A stretch of DNA of 11,937 nucleotides from Nitrospiria bacterium (GTDB lineage Bacteria; Nitrospirota; Nitrospiria; JACQBZ01), in contig CAKKOZ010000150.1 in assembly GCA_919901335.1 (NCBI GenBank), forward strand, positions 4,409 to 16,345, read 5' to 3'. The translations under genes were made by a program, and so were the position numbers. Shown piece after piece: positions 5,917-11,937 of the stretch (position 1 is its first letter; each line of letters opens with the position of its first letter). The notes below the pieces were generated by a model that saw nothing but the letters and a program-made list of their open reading frames with translations, had not been told where the DNA came from and did not search any database.

Positions 5917-7713
5917 TCAACTCCCGACCTCCAGACTCATCTTTTGAAGACCGACCAGTTTGTCCAGCAACGATTTGATCGGAGGGCCGTTCCCGATCTT
6001 CTCGGCATCCCGAATCTCGTTCTCCAAGACTTTCATTTCAGAGCGTATTTTCTTCAAACGAAGCGTCCGGATGCAATCCTTGAGGGTCTGCTCCGGATCA
6101 TCGTAATCCGGCTCCTGGACCATCAGGGCCGTCAGGATCGGGGCCAGCAGTGGATCCGCCGTATCCGGCCGGATCCGCATGGCCGACGGTACGGCCGTAC
6201 CCGTCTGCTTGCCCGACTCCACGTACAGGTTGAAGATCTGCCGAAGACGTCCATCCGTGAAATGCTCCGGTTCAATCTGCTGGAGCAGCGTGTGGGCCGT
6301 CACCCGGTTGTGCACCAAAAGATGCAGCGGGATTTGTTCCTCCTTCGGCAGTTGCGAGATCGGCGACGGCGAGGACGAACTCGAAACGTCGGCCCCGGCG
6401 CCGCGGAGTTGGGCCATCTCCTTGACCAGTTCCCGCTCCTCCAAACCGAGACTCTCGGCCAGATGTTTTAAGTAGTAACTTCGCTCGACCGGCCGCGTGA
6501 CCTTCCGGATCACGGGCAGGATCCGATCCACGATCTTCAGTTTTCCCTCGATGGTTTTCGCCGCCGGATCCGACAGCCCCTGCTGAATCGCAAAATCCAG
6601 GAGAGGAGTGGACCGGTTCACTGCCTGGGTGAAGGCCTCGGCTCCCCGGATTTTAATGAAGCGGTCCGGATCTTCTCCCACCGGCAGCAACACCACTTCC
6701 CCCGACACGGAACTGGGGATGATCAAATCCAGGGTCCGCAACGCAGCCCGGATTCCGGCATCGTCCGGGTCGAAAATTAATTTCACGGTCTTCACAAAAC
6801 GGTGGATCCGCTGAAGATGATTGGATGTCAGCGCGGTGCCCAACGTCGCCGCAACGGCATGGATTCCGGCCTGATGAGCCGCGATGGCATCAAAATAGCC
6901 CTCTACGACAACCAGATAACCGCATTGACCGGCCGCTTCCCTGGCCCTCTCCAGCGCATAGAGGTGATGGCCTTTGCTGAAGATCGGCGTCTCGGGCGAA
7001 TTGAGGTACTTGGGCAGGCTGTCGTCCATCACCCTTCCGCCGAAACCGATCACCCGCTTTTGCAGATCGAAAATCGGGAAAACAACCCGGTTGCGGAAGC
7101 GATCGTAATAATGCCGGCGGGCCTGCTCGGGCTGATCCTTGGCGATAATGAGACCGGCCTTCTCAATCGGATCGGCAGACCACCCCTTTTGAATAAGGAC
7201 CTGTTGGAGTCCGTTCCAGCCCGGAGGAGCATATCCCAGTGAAAACTCCTCGATGGTCTGATCGGAAATCCCCCGCTCTCGAAGATAGTCCCGGGCGCGA
7301 TTTGCTTCCGGGCTTTTCAAAAGAAGCGCGTGATAATAATCGGCCGCGTCGCGGTGAATGCGATAGAGTTCCTCGCGGGCCTGATCGGCCTTGTTCGGCT
7401 CCCCGCTCCGCTGCGGGAGAACCGGTATTCCGAGGCGTTCGGCCAACAGTTTGATCGCCTGTGGAAAGGTCGCGCCGTCTATCTTCATCAAAAAACCGAT
7501 GACATCGCCTCCTTCACCGCACCCGAAGCAATGATAGACCTGCTTCCCGGGACTGACCGTGAAGGACGGGGTCTTCTCGGTATGAAACGGACAGAGCCCG
7601 ACCCAGTTCTGCCCCGTTTTTTTGAGAGAGGCATACCGCGACACCCACTCAAGAATATCGCTCTCTTGACGTACCCTCTGGATCAGATCCTCTGAGAAGT
7701 GCCCACGATCCAT
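5917..7713 (-). CDS. dnaG: DNA primase DnaG
   Basis: A 598-residue primase that makes RNA primers at the replication fork. The N-terminal CHC2 zinc-binding domain shows C41, H44, C62 and C65 (LCPFHTEKTPSF and YHCFGCGEGG). The RNA polymerase core follows at about 110-370: the basic motif RFRNRVVFPI leading into IGFGGRV, then the TOPRIM acidic residues E271 in VVVEGYFDAIAAH and D315, D317 and D318 in FDPDDAG, and DPDRFIK. The last 140 or so residues would be the DnaB helicase-interaction domain. Total length is normal. The frame also allows TTG 7719 two codons earlier; ATG 7713 is preferred. No good Shine-Dalgarno is seen, and an inverted repeat lies directly upstream. The gene is between yqeY and rpoD on the same strand, as in many bacteria. 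Confidence 0.97.
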   Translation of the reverse strand: MDRGHFSEDLIQRVRQESDILEWVSRYASLKKTGQNWVGLCPFHTEKTPSFTVSPGKQVYHCFGCGEGGDVIGFLMKIDGATFPQAIKLLAERLGIPVLPQRSGEPNKADQAREELYRIHRDAADYYHALLLKSPEANRARDYLRERGISDQTIEEFSLGYAPPGWNGLQQVLIQKGWSADPIEKAGLIIAKDQPEQARRHYYDRFRNRVVFPIFDLQKRVIGFGGRVMDDSLPKYLNSPETPIFSKGHHLYALERAREAAGQCGYLVVVEGYFDAIAAHQAGIHAVAATLGTALTSNHLQRIHRFVKTVKLIFDPDDAGIRAALRTLDLIIPSSVSGEVVLLPVGEDPDRFIKIRGAEAFTQAVNRSTPLLDFAIQQGLSDPAAKTIEGKLKIVDRILPVIRKVTRPVERSYYLKHLAESLGLEERELVKEMAQLRGAGADVSSSSSPSPISQLPKEEQIPLHLLVHNRVTAHTLLQQIEPEHFTDGRLRQIFNLYVESGKQTGTAVPSAMRIRPDTADPLLAPILTALMVQEPDYDDPEQTLKDCIRTLRLKKIRSEMKVLENEIRDAEKIGNGPPIKSLLDKLVGLQKMSLEVGS

Positions 7714-7714
7714 A

Positions 7715-7762
7715 GACAATCCGTTACGGTTCTCACGCAGAATGAAGCAGGAACCGGTTGTC
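7715..7762 (-). promoter_or_regulatory. Inverted repeat in the yqeY-dnaG intergenic leader
   Basis: In the gap of about 87 bases before dnaG, CGGTTC (7727-7732) and GAACCG (7751-7756) can pair, flanked by GACAA (7715-7719) and TTGTC (7758-7762). The resulting interrupted stem ends 1 base before the dnaG ATG (7711-7713) and would occlude its start region. There is no U-run, so it is not a terminator. A role in lowering dnaG translation is inference only. Confidence 0.3.
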
Positions 7763-7800
7763 TCATCGTTTGAGTCTGCAACGCGGCGTTACAGTACCGT

Positions 7801-8259
7801 TTAGGATGATTGCGTTAACAGGTCCTTTACCACCTGTCCGACAATCGAGCCGTCAACTCTTCCGACAACCTGGGGCATCAGAATTTTCATGATCTTTCCC
7901 ATGTCCTTCGGCCCGCTCGCGCCGATTTCCTTAATCAGGGCCTGTGTCTTGGCCTTGAGCTCTTCCAGAGAAAGGGGCTGGGGAAGAAAGGTCATTAGAA
8001 TCTCGAACTCTTTCTGCTCCTTGGCGACCAAGTCCATCCGTCCGCCCTTTGTGAAAAGCTCGATCGAATCTTTCCGTTGCTTCGTGGCCGAAACCACCGT
8101 TTCCAAGATCTCTTGCTCGGTCAATGGATTATTCCTGCCCTTGGATATCTCCTTGTTTTTGATGGAAGCCCGGAGCAGCCGAACGACGGAAACCTTTAGC
8201 GCATCTCCGTCACGCATGGCCGTTTTCATTTCATCCAAGAGGCGTTGTTGTAAAGACAT
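7801..8259 (-). CDS. yqeY: GatB/YqeY domain protein
   Basis: A 152-residue soluble protein of the GatB/YqeY family, related to the tail domain of the GatB subunit of Asp/Glu-tRNA amidotransferase, which binds tRNA. The precise role of stand-alone YqeY is not established. The N-terminal helical part (MSLQQRLLDEMKTAMRDGD, VVRLLRASIKNKEI) and the C-terminal hallmark KDMGKIMKIL, then GRVDG, are well conserved, and the length is standard. The frame is open to ATG 8331, but that codon overlaps the -35 box of the operon promoter and lies upstream of the predicted transcription start. ATG 8259 gives the usual family N-terminus. A recognisable Shine-Dalgarno is absent. It is the first gene of the yqeY-dnaG-rpoD-tRNA-zinc-ribbon transcription unit, a position often held by rpsU in other bacteria. 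Confidence 0.93.
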   Translation of the reverse strand: MSLQQRLLDEMKTAMRDGDALKVSVVRLLRASIKNKEISKGRNNPLTEQEILETVVSATKQRKDSIELFTKGGRMDLVAKEQKEFEILMTFLPQPLSLEELKAKTQALIKEIGASGPKDMGKIMKILMPQVVGRVDGSIVGQVVKDLLTQSS

Positions 8260-8307
8260 AGGCGGGCCAAACTGATTGAAAAATAATAATTTTATAAGTG
8301 AACGCTG

Positions 8308-8336
8308 ATTATAACAGGCGAACACATCCATGTCAA
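8308..8336 (-). promoter_or_regulatory. Perfect-consensus sigma-70 promoter of the yqeY-dnaG-rpoD operon
   Basis: On the - strand, TTGACA (8336-8331), a 17-base spacer and TATAAT (8313-8308) match both consensus hexamers 6 of 6 at optimal spacing. Predicted transcription starts near 8301, giving a leader of about 42 bases, very AT-rich, before ATG 8259. It drives the operon that encodes the matching primary sigma factor. Confidence 0.9.
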
Positions 8337-8359
8337 GGAAGCGTTTTGGCGTATTTTTA

Positions 8360-8388
8360 TTGACTCAAAGTTGTCTTTCTGATATAGT
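8360..8388 (+). promoter_or_regulatory. Sigma-70-type promoter of the dksA-like gene
   Basis: TTGACT (8360-8365), a 17-base spacer and TATAGT (8383-8388) match the consensus 5 of 6 in each box. Start is predicted near 8395, with a leader of about 50 bases. It is divergent from the yqeY operon promoter; the two -35 boxes are 23 bases apart. Confidence 0.85.
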
Positions 8389-8445
8389 CCCGCATCCACT
8401 CAGACGGCCGAAGACGTTTTCGGCATTTCCATCGAAGAGGTACCC

Positions 8446-8850
8446 ATGGTCGAAAAGGACCGCAAAGAAAAAAAAGAACGCGATTCAAAAGAAGGGAAAT
8501 TCGAGGAAATCAAGAAAGACCTGGAACACCAGAAGGCCGTCCTCTTGGCGGAATCCGGCGAGATCATCACGGGGGGGCTGAATCCGGGCGTGGAAAACTT
8601 TCCGGATATGACCGACCAGGCCTCGGCCGAAGCAGACCAAAGTTTTACACTGCGCCTACGCGAACGGGAACAAAAGCTGCTGAAGAAGATCGACGAAGCA
8701 TTGGAACGCGTCCGTAGCGGAACCTTTGGAATCTGTGAAAGCTGCGGGGAGGAGATTTCGTTAAAGCGACTGGAAGCCAGGCCTGTCACGACCCTCTGCA
8801 TCGCTTGCAAAACCCGGCAGGAGGCTGATGAGAAAATCCGCGAGTCTTAA
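8446..8850 (+). CDS. dksA: TraR/DksA-type RNA polymerase-binding zinc-finger protein
   Basis: A 134-residue transcription factor of the DksA family, which inserts a coiled coil into the RNA polymerase secondary channel and, with ppGpp, tunes rRNA and biosynthetic promoters. The coiled-coil tip motif DxxDxA is present as D54-M-T-D57-Q-A59, matching E. coli DksA D71/D74/A76. A classical C4 zinc finger follows: CESC (C97, C100) and CIAC (C118, C121), with 17 residues between. The first 25 residues are a Lys/Glu-rich extension. A GAAGAGG ribosome-binding site at 8434-8440 stands 5 bases from ATG 8446. It has its own promoter and sits back to back with the rpoD operon, so sigma factor and RNA polymerase modulator share one promoter region. 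It is shorter than E. coli DksA (151 residues); a paralogue of different specificity is possible. Confidence 0.9.
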   Translation: MVEKDRKEKKERDSKEGKFEEIKKDLEHQKAVLLAESGEIITGGLNPGVENFPDMTDQASAEADQSFTLRLREREQKLLKKIDEALERVRSGTFGICESCGEEISLKRLEARPVTTLCIACKTRQEADEKIRES

Positions 8851-8861
8851 ATCAATGATGG

Positions 8862-8933
8862 TAGGCGATGGTGGGATTGAACCACCGACCTCTTGCGTGT
8901 GAAGCAAGCGCTCTACCACTGAGCTAATCGCCC
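8862..8933 (-). tRNA. tRNA-Val with anticodon CAC
   Basis: A complete 72-base cloverleaf. The acceptor stem is GGGCGAT/ATCGCCT with a G1-U72 wobble and six Watson-Crick pairs. The D stem is GCTC/GAGC, the anticodon stem CTTGC/GCAAG, the anticodon loop TTCACAC (CAC, reading GUG), the T stem GGTGG/CCACC with loop TTCAATC, and the discriminator A73. The start GGGCGATTAGCTCAG is typical of bacterial valine tRNAs. CCA is not encoded. It is convergent with the dksA-like gene, with an 11-base gap, and divergent from the FKBP gene. Confidence 0.95.
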
Positions 8934-8946
8934 CCCGTGAGGAAAG

Positions 8947-8975
8947 TTTGTAACACAGCCGGCGTCCGATGTCAA
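8947..8975 (-). promoter_or_regulatory. Promoter of the tRNA-Val gene
   Basis: On the - strand, TTGACA (8975-8970), a 17-base spacer and TACAAA (8952-8947; 4 of 6) lie just upstream of the tRNA, with transcription predicted near 8940, about 7 bases before the mature 5' end. The stretch between -10 and the tRNA is CTTTCCTCAC. Confidence 0.75.
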
Positions 8976-8997
8976 TTACCTGAGATGAGGAGACTCC

Positions 8998-9720
8998 ATG
9001 TTATTTCGATTCGTCGCAATCTTAAGTCTCGGACTGCTGGCCGTTCCGGTCCAAGCCGCGGACACAACGGTCCTCAAGACTCAAAAGGACAAGGTCAGCT
9101 ACAGCATCGGACTGGACATCGGGAAAAATTTTAAAAAGCAGTCCATGGATATTGACCCGGATCTGCTGGCCCGAGGGCTCAAAGACGCGATGGCGGGAGG
9201 AAAGACACTGCTCACGGAGGAGGAGGTCCGGACCATCATGCCGGCATTTCAGAAGGAGATGCAGGCCAAGGCCGACGCACGGGCCAAAGAACTCGGAGAT
9301 AAGAACATGAAAGAAGGCGAGACCTTCCTGGCCGAAAACAAGAAAAAAGAAGGCGTCGTCACCCTTCCAAGCAACCTGCAGTATAAGGTCATCACGGCCG
9401 GGAACGGGGAAAGACCCAAATCAAGCGATACGGTCACAACCCACTACCGGGGCACGCTGATTGACGGGACCGAGTTCGACAGTTCGCATAAACGCGGGCA
9501 GCCGGCCAGTTTCCCGGTCACGGGCGTGATCGCCGGTTGGACCGAGGCGCTGCAGTTGATGCCGGTCGGCTCAAAATGGCAGCTTTTTGTCCCGTCGAAT
9601 CTCGCGTACGGCCCCCGGGGAGCCGGGCAGATGATCGGACCGAACGCCACGCTGATTTTCGAAGTGGAACTGCTCTCGATTCAGGCAGGGGAAAAGGCTC
9701 CCGAAAAGAACGGAAAATAA
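8998..9720 (+). CDS. Periplasmic FKBP-type peptidyl-prolyl cis-trans isomerase (Mip/FkpA-like)
   Basis: A 240-residue exported folding catalyst. Residues 1-20 are a Sec signal peptide ending AVPVQA, with cleavage likely before A21. Residues about 30-120 form the helical FKBP_N dimerisation domain typical of Mip and FkpA (KVSYSIGLDIGKNF). The FKBP isomerase domain spans about 125-228. Residues matching the FKBP12 pocket are all visible: Y150, F160, D161, F172, V177, I178, W181, Y204 and F221 (GTEFDSS, VIAGWTEAL, LAYGPRGAG). It is therefore likely a V-shaped periplasmic dimer with chaperone and prolyl isomerase activity. A GAGGAG ribosome-binding site at 8987-8992 stands 5 bases from ATG 8998. 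I found no convincing own promoter. Its 3' end almost touches the convergent cyclase gene (18 bases apart). Confidence 0.94.
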   Translation: MLFRFVAILSLGLLAVPVQAADTTVLKTQKDKVSYSIGLDIGKNFKKQSMDIDPDLLARGLKDAMAGGKTLLTEEEVRTIMPAFQKEMQAKADARAKELGDKNMKEGETFLAENKKKEGVVTLPSNLQYKVITAGNGERPKSSDTVTTHYRGTLIDGTEFDSSHKRGQPASFPVTGVIAGWTEALQLMPVGSKWQLFVPSNLAYGPRGAGQMIGPNATLIFEVELLSIQAGEKAPEKNGK

Positions 9721-9738
9721 ACCCTCGGAAAACGCGGG
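9714..9738 (-). terminator. Possible rho-independent terminator of the adenylate cyclase gene
   Basis: On the - strand, directly after the cyclase TAG, CCCGCG (9738-9733) can pair with CGAGGG (9727-9722) around a TTTTC loop, with one G-A mismatch, followed by TTTATTTT (9721-9714). The stem is short and the U-tract interrupted. The T-tract covers the last codons of the FKBP gene on the other strand. Confidence 0.45.
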
Positions 9739-11661
9739 CTATCCTTTATCCCGAAGCTCCGCAGGTGTATAGAGCACCACAGGCTCCTCCCTCCCCTTGA
9801 CCTTCACCGTGGCGAGTTCTTCCATCACCATCGTATCTTTTACGTGTCGATAGGTATACTCGGTGAGCAGGATCGGTGCATCGTACTGGCGCGTCAGGGC
9901 CTCGACGCGGGAAGCGAGGTTGACATGATCCCCGATCACGGTGTAGTCCATCTTCTTCCCCTGCGCCCCGATGTTTCCGACGACGACCTCGCCGGTATCC
10001 AGCCCGATCCCGGCGTCGAGAGCGACCCTCCCCTCCGCCCGCCACTGGGCCTGAAGTGCGAGCAGGCGCTGACGCATCTCGAGGGCGCAACGCACGGCAC
10101 GGACGGCGTGGTCGTCCTGGGGAAGCGGCGCGCCCCAGAAGGCGAGGATGGCATCCCCGATGAATTTATCCACGGTGCCGTCCCATTTGAAGATCACGTC
10201 CGTCATGGCGCCCAGATACTCGTTTAGGATTCCCACAACCACCTCCGGATCATGCCGCTCGGAAAAAGCGGTGAAATTTTTAACGTCTGTAAACAGGATC
10301 GTCACTTCGCGTCGCACTCCGCCCAACTTGGCCTTGCCGGGATCCCGTACCAACTCTTCAACGACCCGGGGCGTCACGTAGGTCGAGAAGATCCGGCGGA
10401 CCTCCCGGGCCTGCCGCTCCTCCATCCCGAACCGGACCGCGGTGATCGCGGTGTAAGTCAGAATGAGCGCCGCGGAGGGCAGAAGGAGGTTCATCCACCA
10501 GCCCTCGGTGATGAAGGCCGCCTGGACAGCCGCCCCATACCCGAACAGGAAGGTGAGTGAAAGAAGAAAACCGGTGACCGCGCGCATCCTGTGGAGGAAG
10601 AGGCCGGGGGCCAGGCCGAGGAGGATAATCATCAGTTTATCCGTGATCCGAAGGGCCGGGGTCTTGAGGAGAAAGGTCTCATGGAAGATGTTCTCAATCG
10701 CAGTCGCGTGCTTCTCGATGCCCGGCATATTGGCCGAGAACGGCACCACCTTTTGATCGTAGGTGCCCACCGCCGAGGTTCCGACCAAAACGATCCGATC
10801 GGTGAAGACCGCCGGCTGAACCCTGCCCTGCAGTACATCCACGGCCGAGACGTATGGAAAGGTCCCCTCGCGACCCGCGTAGTTGAGGAGCATCCTCCCA
10901 TACTGATCCGTCACGATCCGCCTCGTCCCTCCGACCTCCACCCCGCTGGCCATGAGAAGCCGGACCTCCTCCGGTGAGAGACCCAGAGCGATCCGGGCAA
11001 GCTGAAGGGCAAATGAGGGATAGTACTCCTCGCCGTATTTGACACTCAGCACCTCCCACCGGATCGTCCCGTCCCGATCCGACAGTGAATAGACGTGGCC
11101 CAGGGTGCGGGCGGCCCCGATCAGCTCATCGAGGGGCAGGAGCGCGCCGCTTGCCTCGATCGGCCGGAAGACCTCGGCCCGGCCCACCTGTTTGACGATC
11201 GTATAAGCGGAATCATAGAAAGAAAACGGAATCTCACGGGGGAAGACCGAAGTCCCCTGATAGGCCGTGGGGACCTCCGGCACGAACGCCAGCACCACGT
11301 TCCCGGCCCGCTTGACCGCCGCGGCCAAGGCGAAATCCGCGTGCGGGCCTTCGCGCTCGCTGAAGATCAGGTCAAGCCCGATCGCCCTCGGCCGGCCGGC
11401 CGAAAGGCGGTCCACAAGCTCCGCCATGGTTCGCCGCGACCACGGCCAGCGACCGAGGGCCTGGAGGCTCTTCTCGTCTATCGCGACGATGACCAGTTCC
11501 CGGCCGGGATCGCGGGCCCCCCGGAGCCGGAACCGAAGGTCGAGCGTCTTCGCCTCGAGCGCCTCCATGAAGAGCGGATCCAGAAAATCCAGGGTGAGGA
11601 ACAGAGCGATGCTTAAAAAAGCGAGGAACAGGCTGATCAGCCAGGGGCGCCTTCGACTCAT
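9739..11661 (-). CDS. CHASE2-domain class III adenylate cyclase (membrane sensor)
   Basis: A 640-residue signalling enzyme expected to make cAMP in response to an extracytoplasmic cue. Residues 6-25 form the first membrane helix. The CHASE2 sensor domain spans about 30-330 (LDLRFRLRGARDPG, VIVAIDEKSLQALGRWPW, RAIGLDLIFSE, DRIVLVGTSAVGTYD). Three further membrane helices lie at about 341-408. A cytoplasmic class III cyclase domain spans about 450-635. All catalytic positions are present: metal-binding D459 (LFTDVKNFT) and D503 (KFIGDAILAFWG), adenine-specifying K499 and D572 (MDYTVIGD), and transition-state N581 and R585 (NLASR). The K/D pair favours ATP over GTP. Length and order match the known CHASE2-cyclase architecture. 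An AAAGGGG sequence lies just before ATG 11661. It stands alone, with its own promoter upstream and a candidate terminator. Confidence 0.95.
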   Translation of the reverse strand: MSRRRPWLISLFLAFLSIALFLTLDFLDPLFMEALEAKTLDLRFRLRGARDPGRELVIVAIDEKSLQALGRWPWSRRTMAELVDRLSAGRPRAIGLDLIFSEREGPHADFALAAAVKRAGNVVLAFVPEVPTAYQGTSVFPREIPFSFYDSAYTIVKQVGRAEVFRPIEASGALLPLDELIGAARTLGHVYSLSDRDGTIRWEVLSVKYGEEYYPSFALQLARIALGLSPEEVRLLMASGVEVGGTRRIVTDQYGRMLLNYAGREGTFPYVSAVDVLQGRVQPAVFTDRIVLVGTSAVGTYDQKVVPFSANMPGIEKHATAIENIFHETFLLKTPALRITDKLMIILLGLAPGLFLHRMRAVTGFLLSLTFLFGYGAAVQAAFITEGWWMNLLLPSAALILTYTAITAVRFGMEERQAREVRRIFSTYVTPRVVEELVRDPGKAKLGGVRREVTILFTDVKNFTAFSERHDPEVVVGILNEYLGAMTDVIFKWDGTVDKFIGDAILAFWGAPLPQDDHAVRAVRCALEMRQRLLALQAQWRAEGRVALDAGIGLDTGEVVVGNIGAQGKKMDYTVIGDHVNLASRVEALTRQYDAPILLTEYTYRHVKDTMVMEELATVKVKGREEPVVLYTPAELRDKG

Positions 11662-11824
11662 GACCCCTTTCTACTTCTCCCGCATGGTCTAACGGTCCAC
11701 AGGTGGGTAGGCCTCGACGGTGGCGGTGGGGCGCTTAATCACGAAATCCGCCCCTCATAAAATCAAGAAGTTATCGCTCAAAAGGTGGCAGGCACCTTTT
11801 CACGTTCATGTTTTATTTAAGGAC
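11662..11824 (-). promoter_or_regulatory. Non-coding leader of the adenylate cyclase gene with two inverted repeats
   Basis: Between the promoter and ATG 11661 about 157 transcribed bases carry no gene I can support. They contain the palindrome at 11780-11800 and a second inverted repeat, GGGGCG (11728-11733) with CGCCCC (11749-11754), enclosing 15 bases. A 12-codon reading frame beginning just downstream of the predicted start site crosses the palindrome but has no ribosome-binding site. The length and structure leave room for control of the cyclase by its leader, but no known riboswitch class is recognisable. Confidence 0.4.
11780..11800. repeat. REP-like palindrome in the cyclase leader
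   Basis: An 8-base perfect inverted repeat, AAAAGGTG and CACCTTTT, surrounds the 5-base centre GCAGG. It resembles the short AAGGTG...CACCTT palindromes that recur in many genomes near REP-associated (RAYT) transposases; no such transposase is in the window. Read on the - strand it forms an 8-pair hairpin ending in four U, so it might also act as a weak terminator or attenuator for the cyclase transcript. Confidence 0.5.
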
Positions 11825-11853
11825 ACTATATCCCTCCGGGTTAGAGTTGTCAA
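11825..11853 (-). promoter_or_regulatory. Strong sigma-70 promoter upstream of the adenylate cyclase gene
   Basis: On the - strand, TTGACA (11853-11848; 6 of 6), a 17-base spacer and TATAGT (11830-11825; 5 of 6). Transcription would start near 11818 and run through the leader into the cyclase gene. Confidence 0.85.
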
Positions 11854-11894
11854 GCCAGACCAAGACCCGGCAGCCCAATTGCAGCGTCTTGTCA

Positions 11895-11937
11895 CGACCC
11901 CTTCACAGATGAGCCAAGAGCAGACTCGACCCCTTCA
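11895..11937. repeat. Short direct repeat at the right edge of the window
   Basis: The 11-base sequence CGACCCCTTCA occurs at 11895-11905 and again at 11927-11937, 32 bases apart start to start. The second copy runs into the window edge, so a longer array or the end of an element beyond it cannot be judged. No coding sequence is visible between 11854 and 11937. Confidence 0.4.

Noticed and set aside
8260..8331. 24-residue N-terminal extension of YqeY from ATG 8331
   Set aside because: The ATG overlaps the -35 box and lies upstream of the predicted transcription start; the family N-terminus begins at ATG 8259.
8408..8423. Small inverted repeat (CCGAA...TTCGG) in the dksA leader
   Set aside because: Five base pairs with a 6-base loop is within chance expectation and no known leader element matches.

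Overview
The window looks like an ordinary chromosomal segment of a moderately GC-rich, Gram-negative-type bacterium. It carries periplasmic and outer-envelope functions (cytochrome c maturation, a periplasmic FKBP isomerase, lipoprotein signals) together with housekeeping information-processing genes. A catalytic-core-only RNase HIII and the order yqeY-dnaG-rpoD would fit Nitrospirota or a nearby deep-branching phylum, but this is inference from general impression and no marker here settles it.

Region 1 (1-3166, + strand) is the tail of a cytochrome c maturation cluster. A probable CcmH C-terminus is followed by CcmI, a TlpA/ResA-like lipoprotein thioredoxin, and the CcdA thiol transporter, which overlaps or abuts the thioredoxin gene. 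CcdA would carry reducing equivalents across the membrane and the thioredoxin would keep apocytochrome CXXCH cysteines reduced for CcmH/CcmI-assisted haem ligation. Squeezed between ccdA and the RNase HIII gene is a 32-codon open frame that reads as a clean signal peptide and then stops; its stop overlaps the RNase HIII GTG start.

Region 2 (3123-8259, - strand) is a variant of the macromolecular-synthesis operon: yqeY, dnaG (primase), rpoD (primary sigma factor), a tRNA-Ile with the rare UAU anticodon, and a coiled-coil C4 zinc-ribbon protein. It is driven by a perfect-consensus sigma-70-type promoter at 8308-8336. The zinc-ribbon gene converges on the RNase HIII gene and overlaps it by 44 bp.

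Region 3 (8360-9720) starts from a second strong promoter pointing the other way and encodes a TraR/DksA-type RNA polymerase-binding protein, then a tRNA-Val(CAC) on the - strand with its own promoter, then a periplasmic Mip/FkpA-like prolyl isomerase on the + strand.

Region 4 (9714-11937, - strand) is a CHASE2-adenylate cyclase membrane sensor. It has a plausible terminator that overlaps the end of the FKBP gene, and a strong promoter about 160 bases upstream of its start. The leader contains two inverted repeats, one of them a REP-like palindrome. The last 45 bases contain a short direct repeat.

I see no phage, CRISPR, toxin-antitoxin or other accessory system. The points most worth a second look are the signal-peptide mini-ORF, the tRNA-Ile(UAU) fused into the rpoD operon with the next gene's ribosome-binding site starting at the tRNA 3' end, and the structured cyclase leader.
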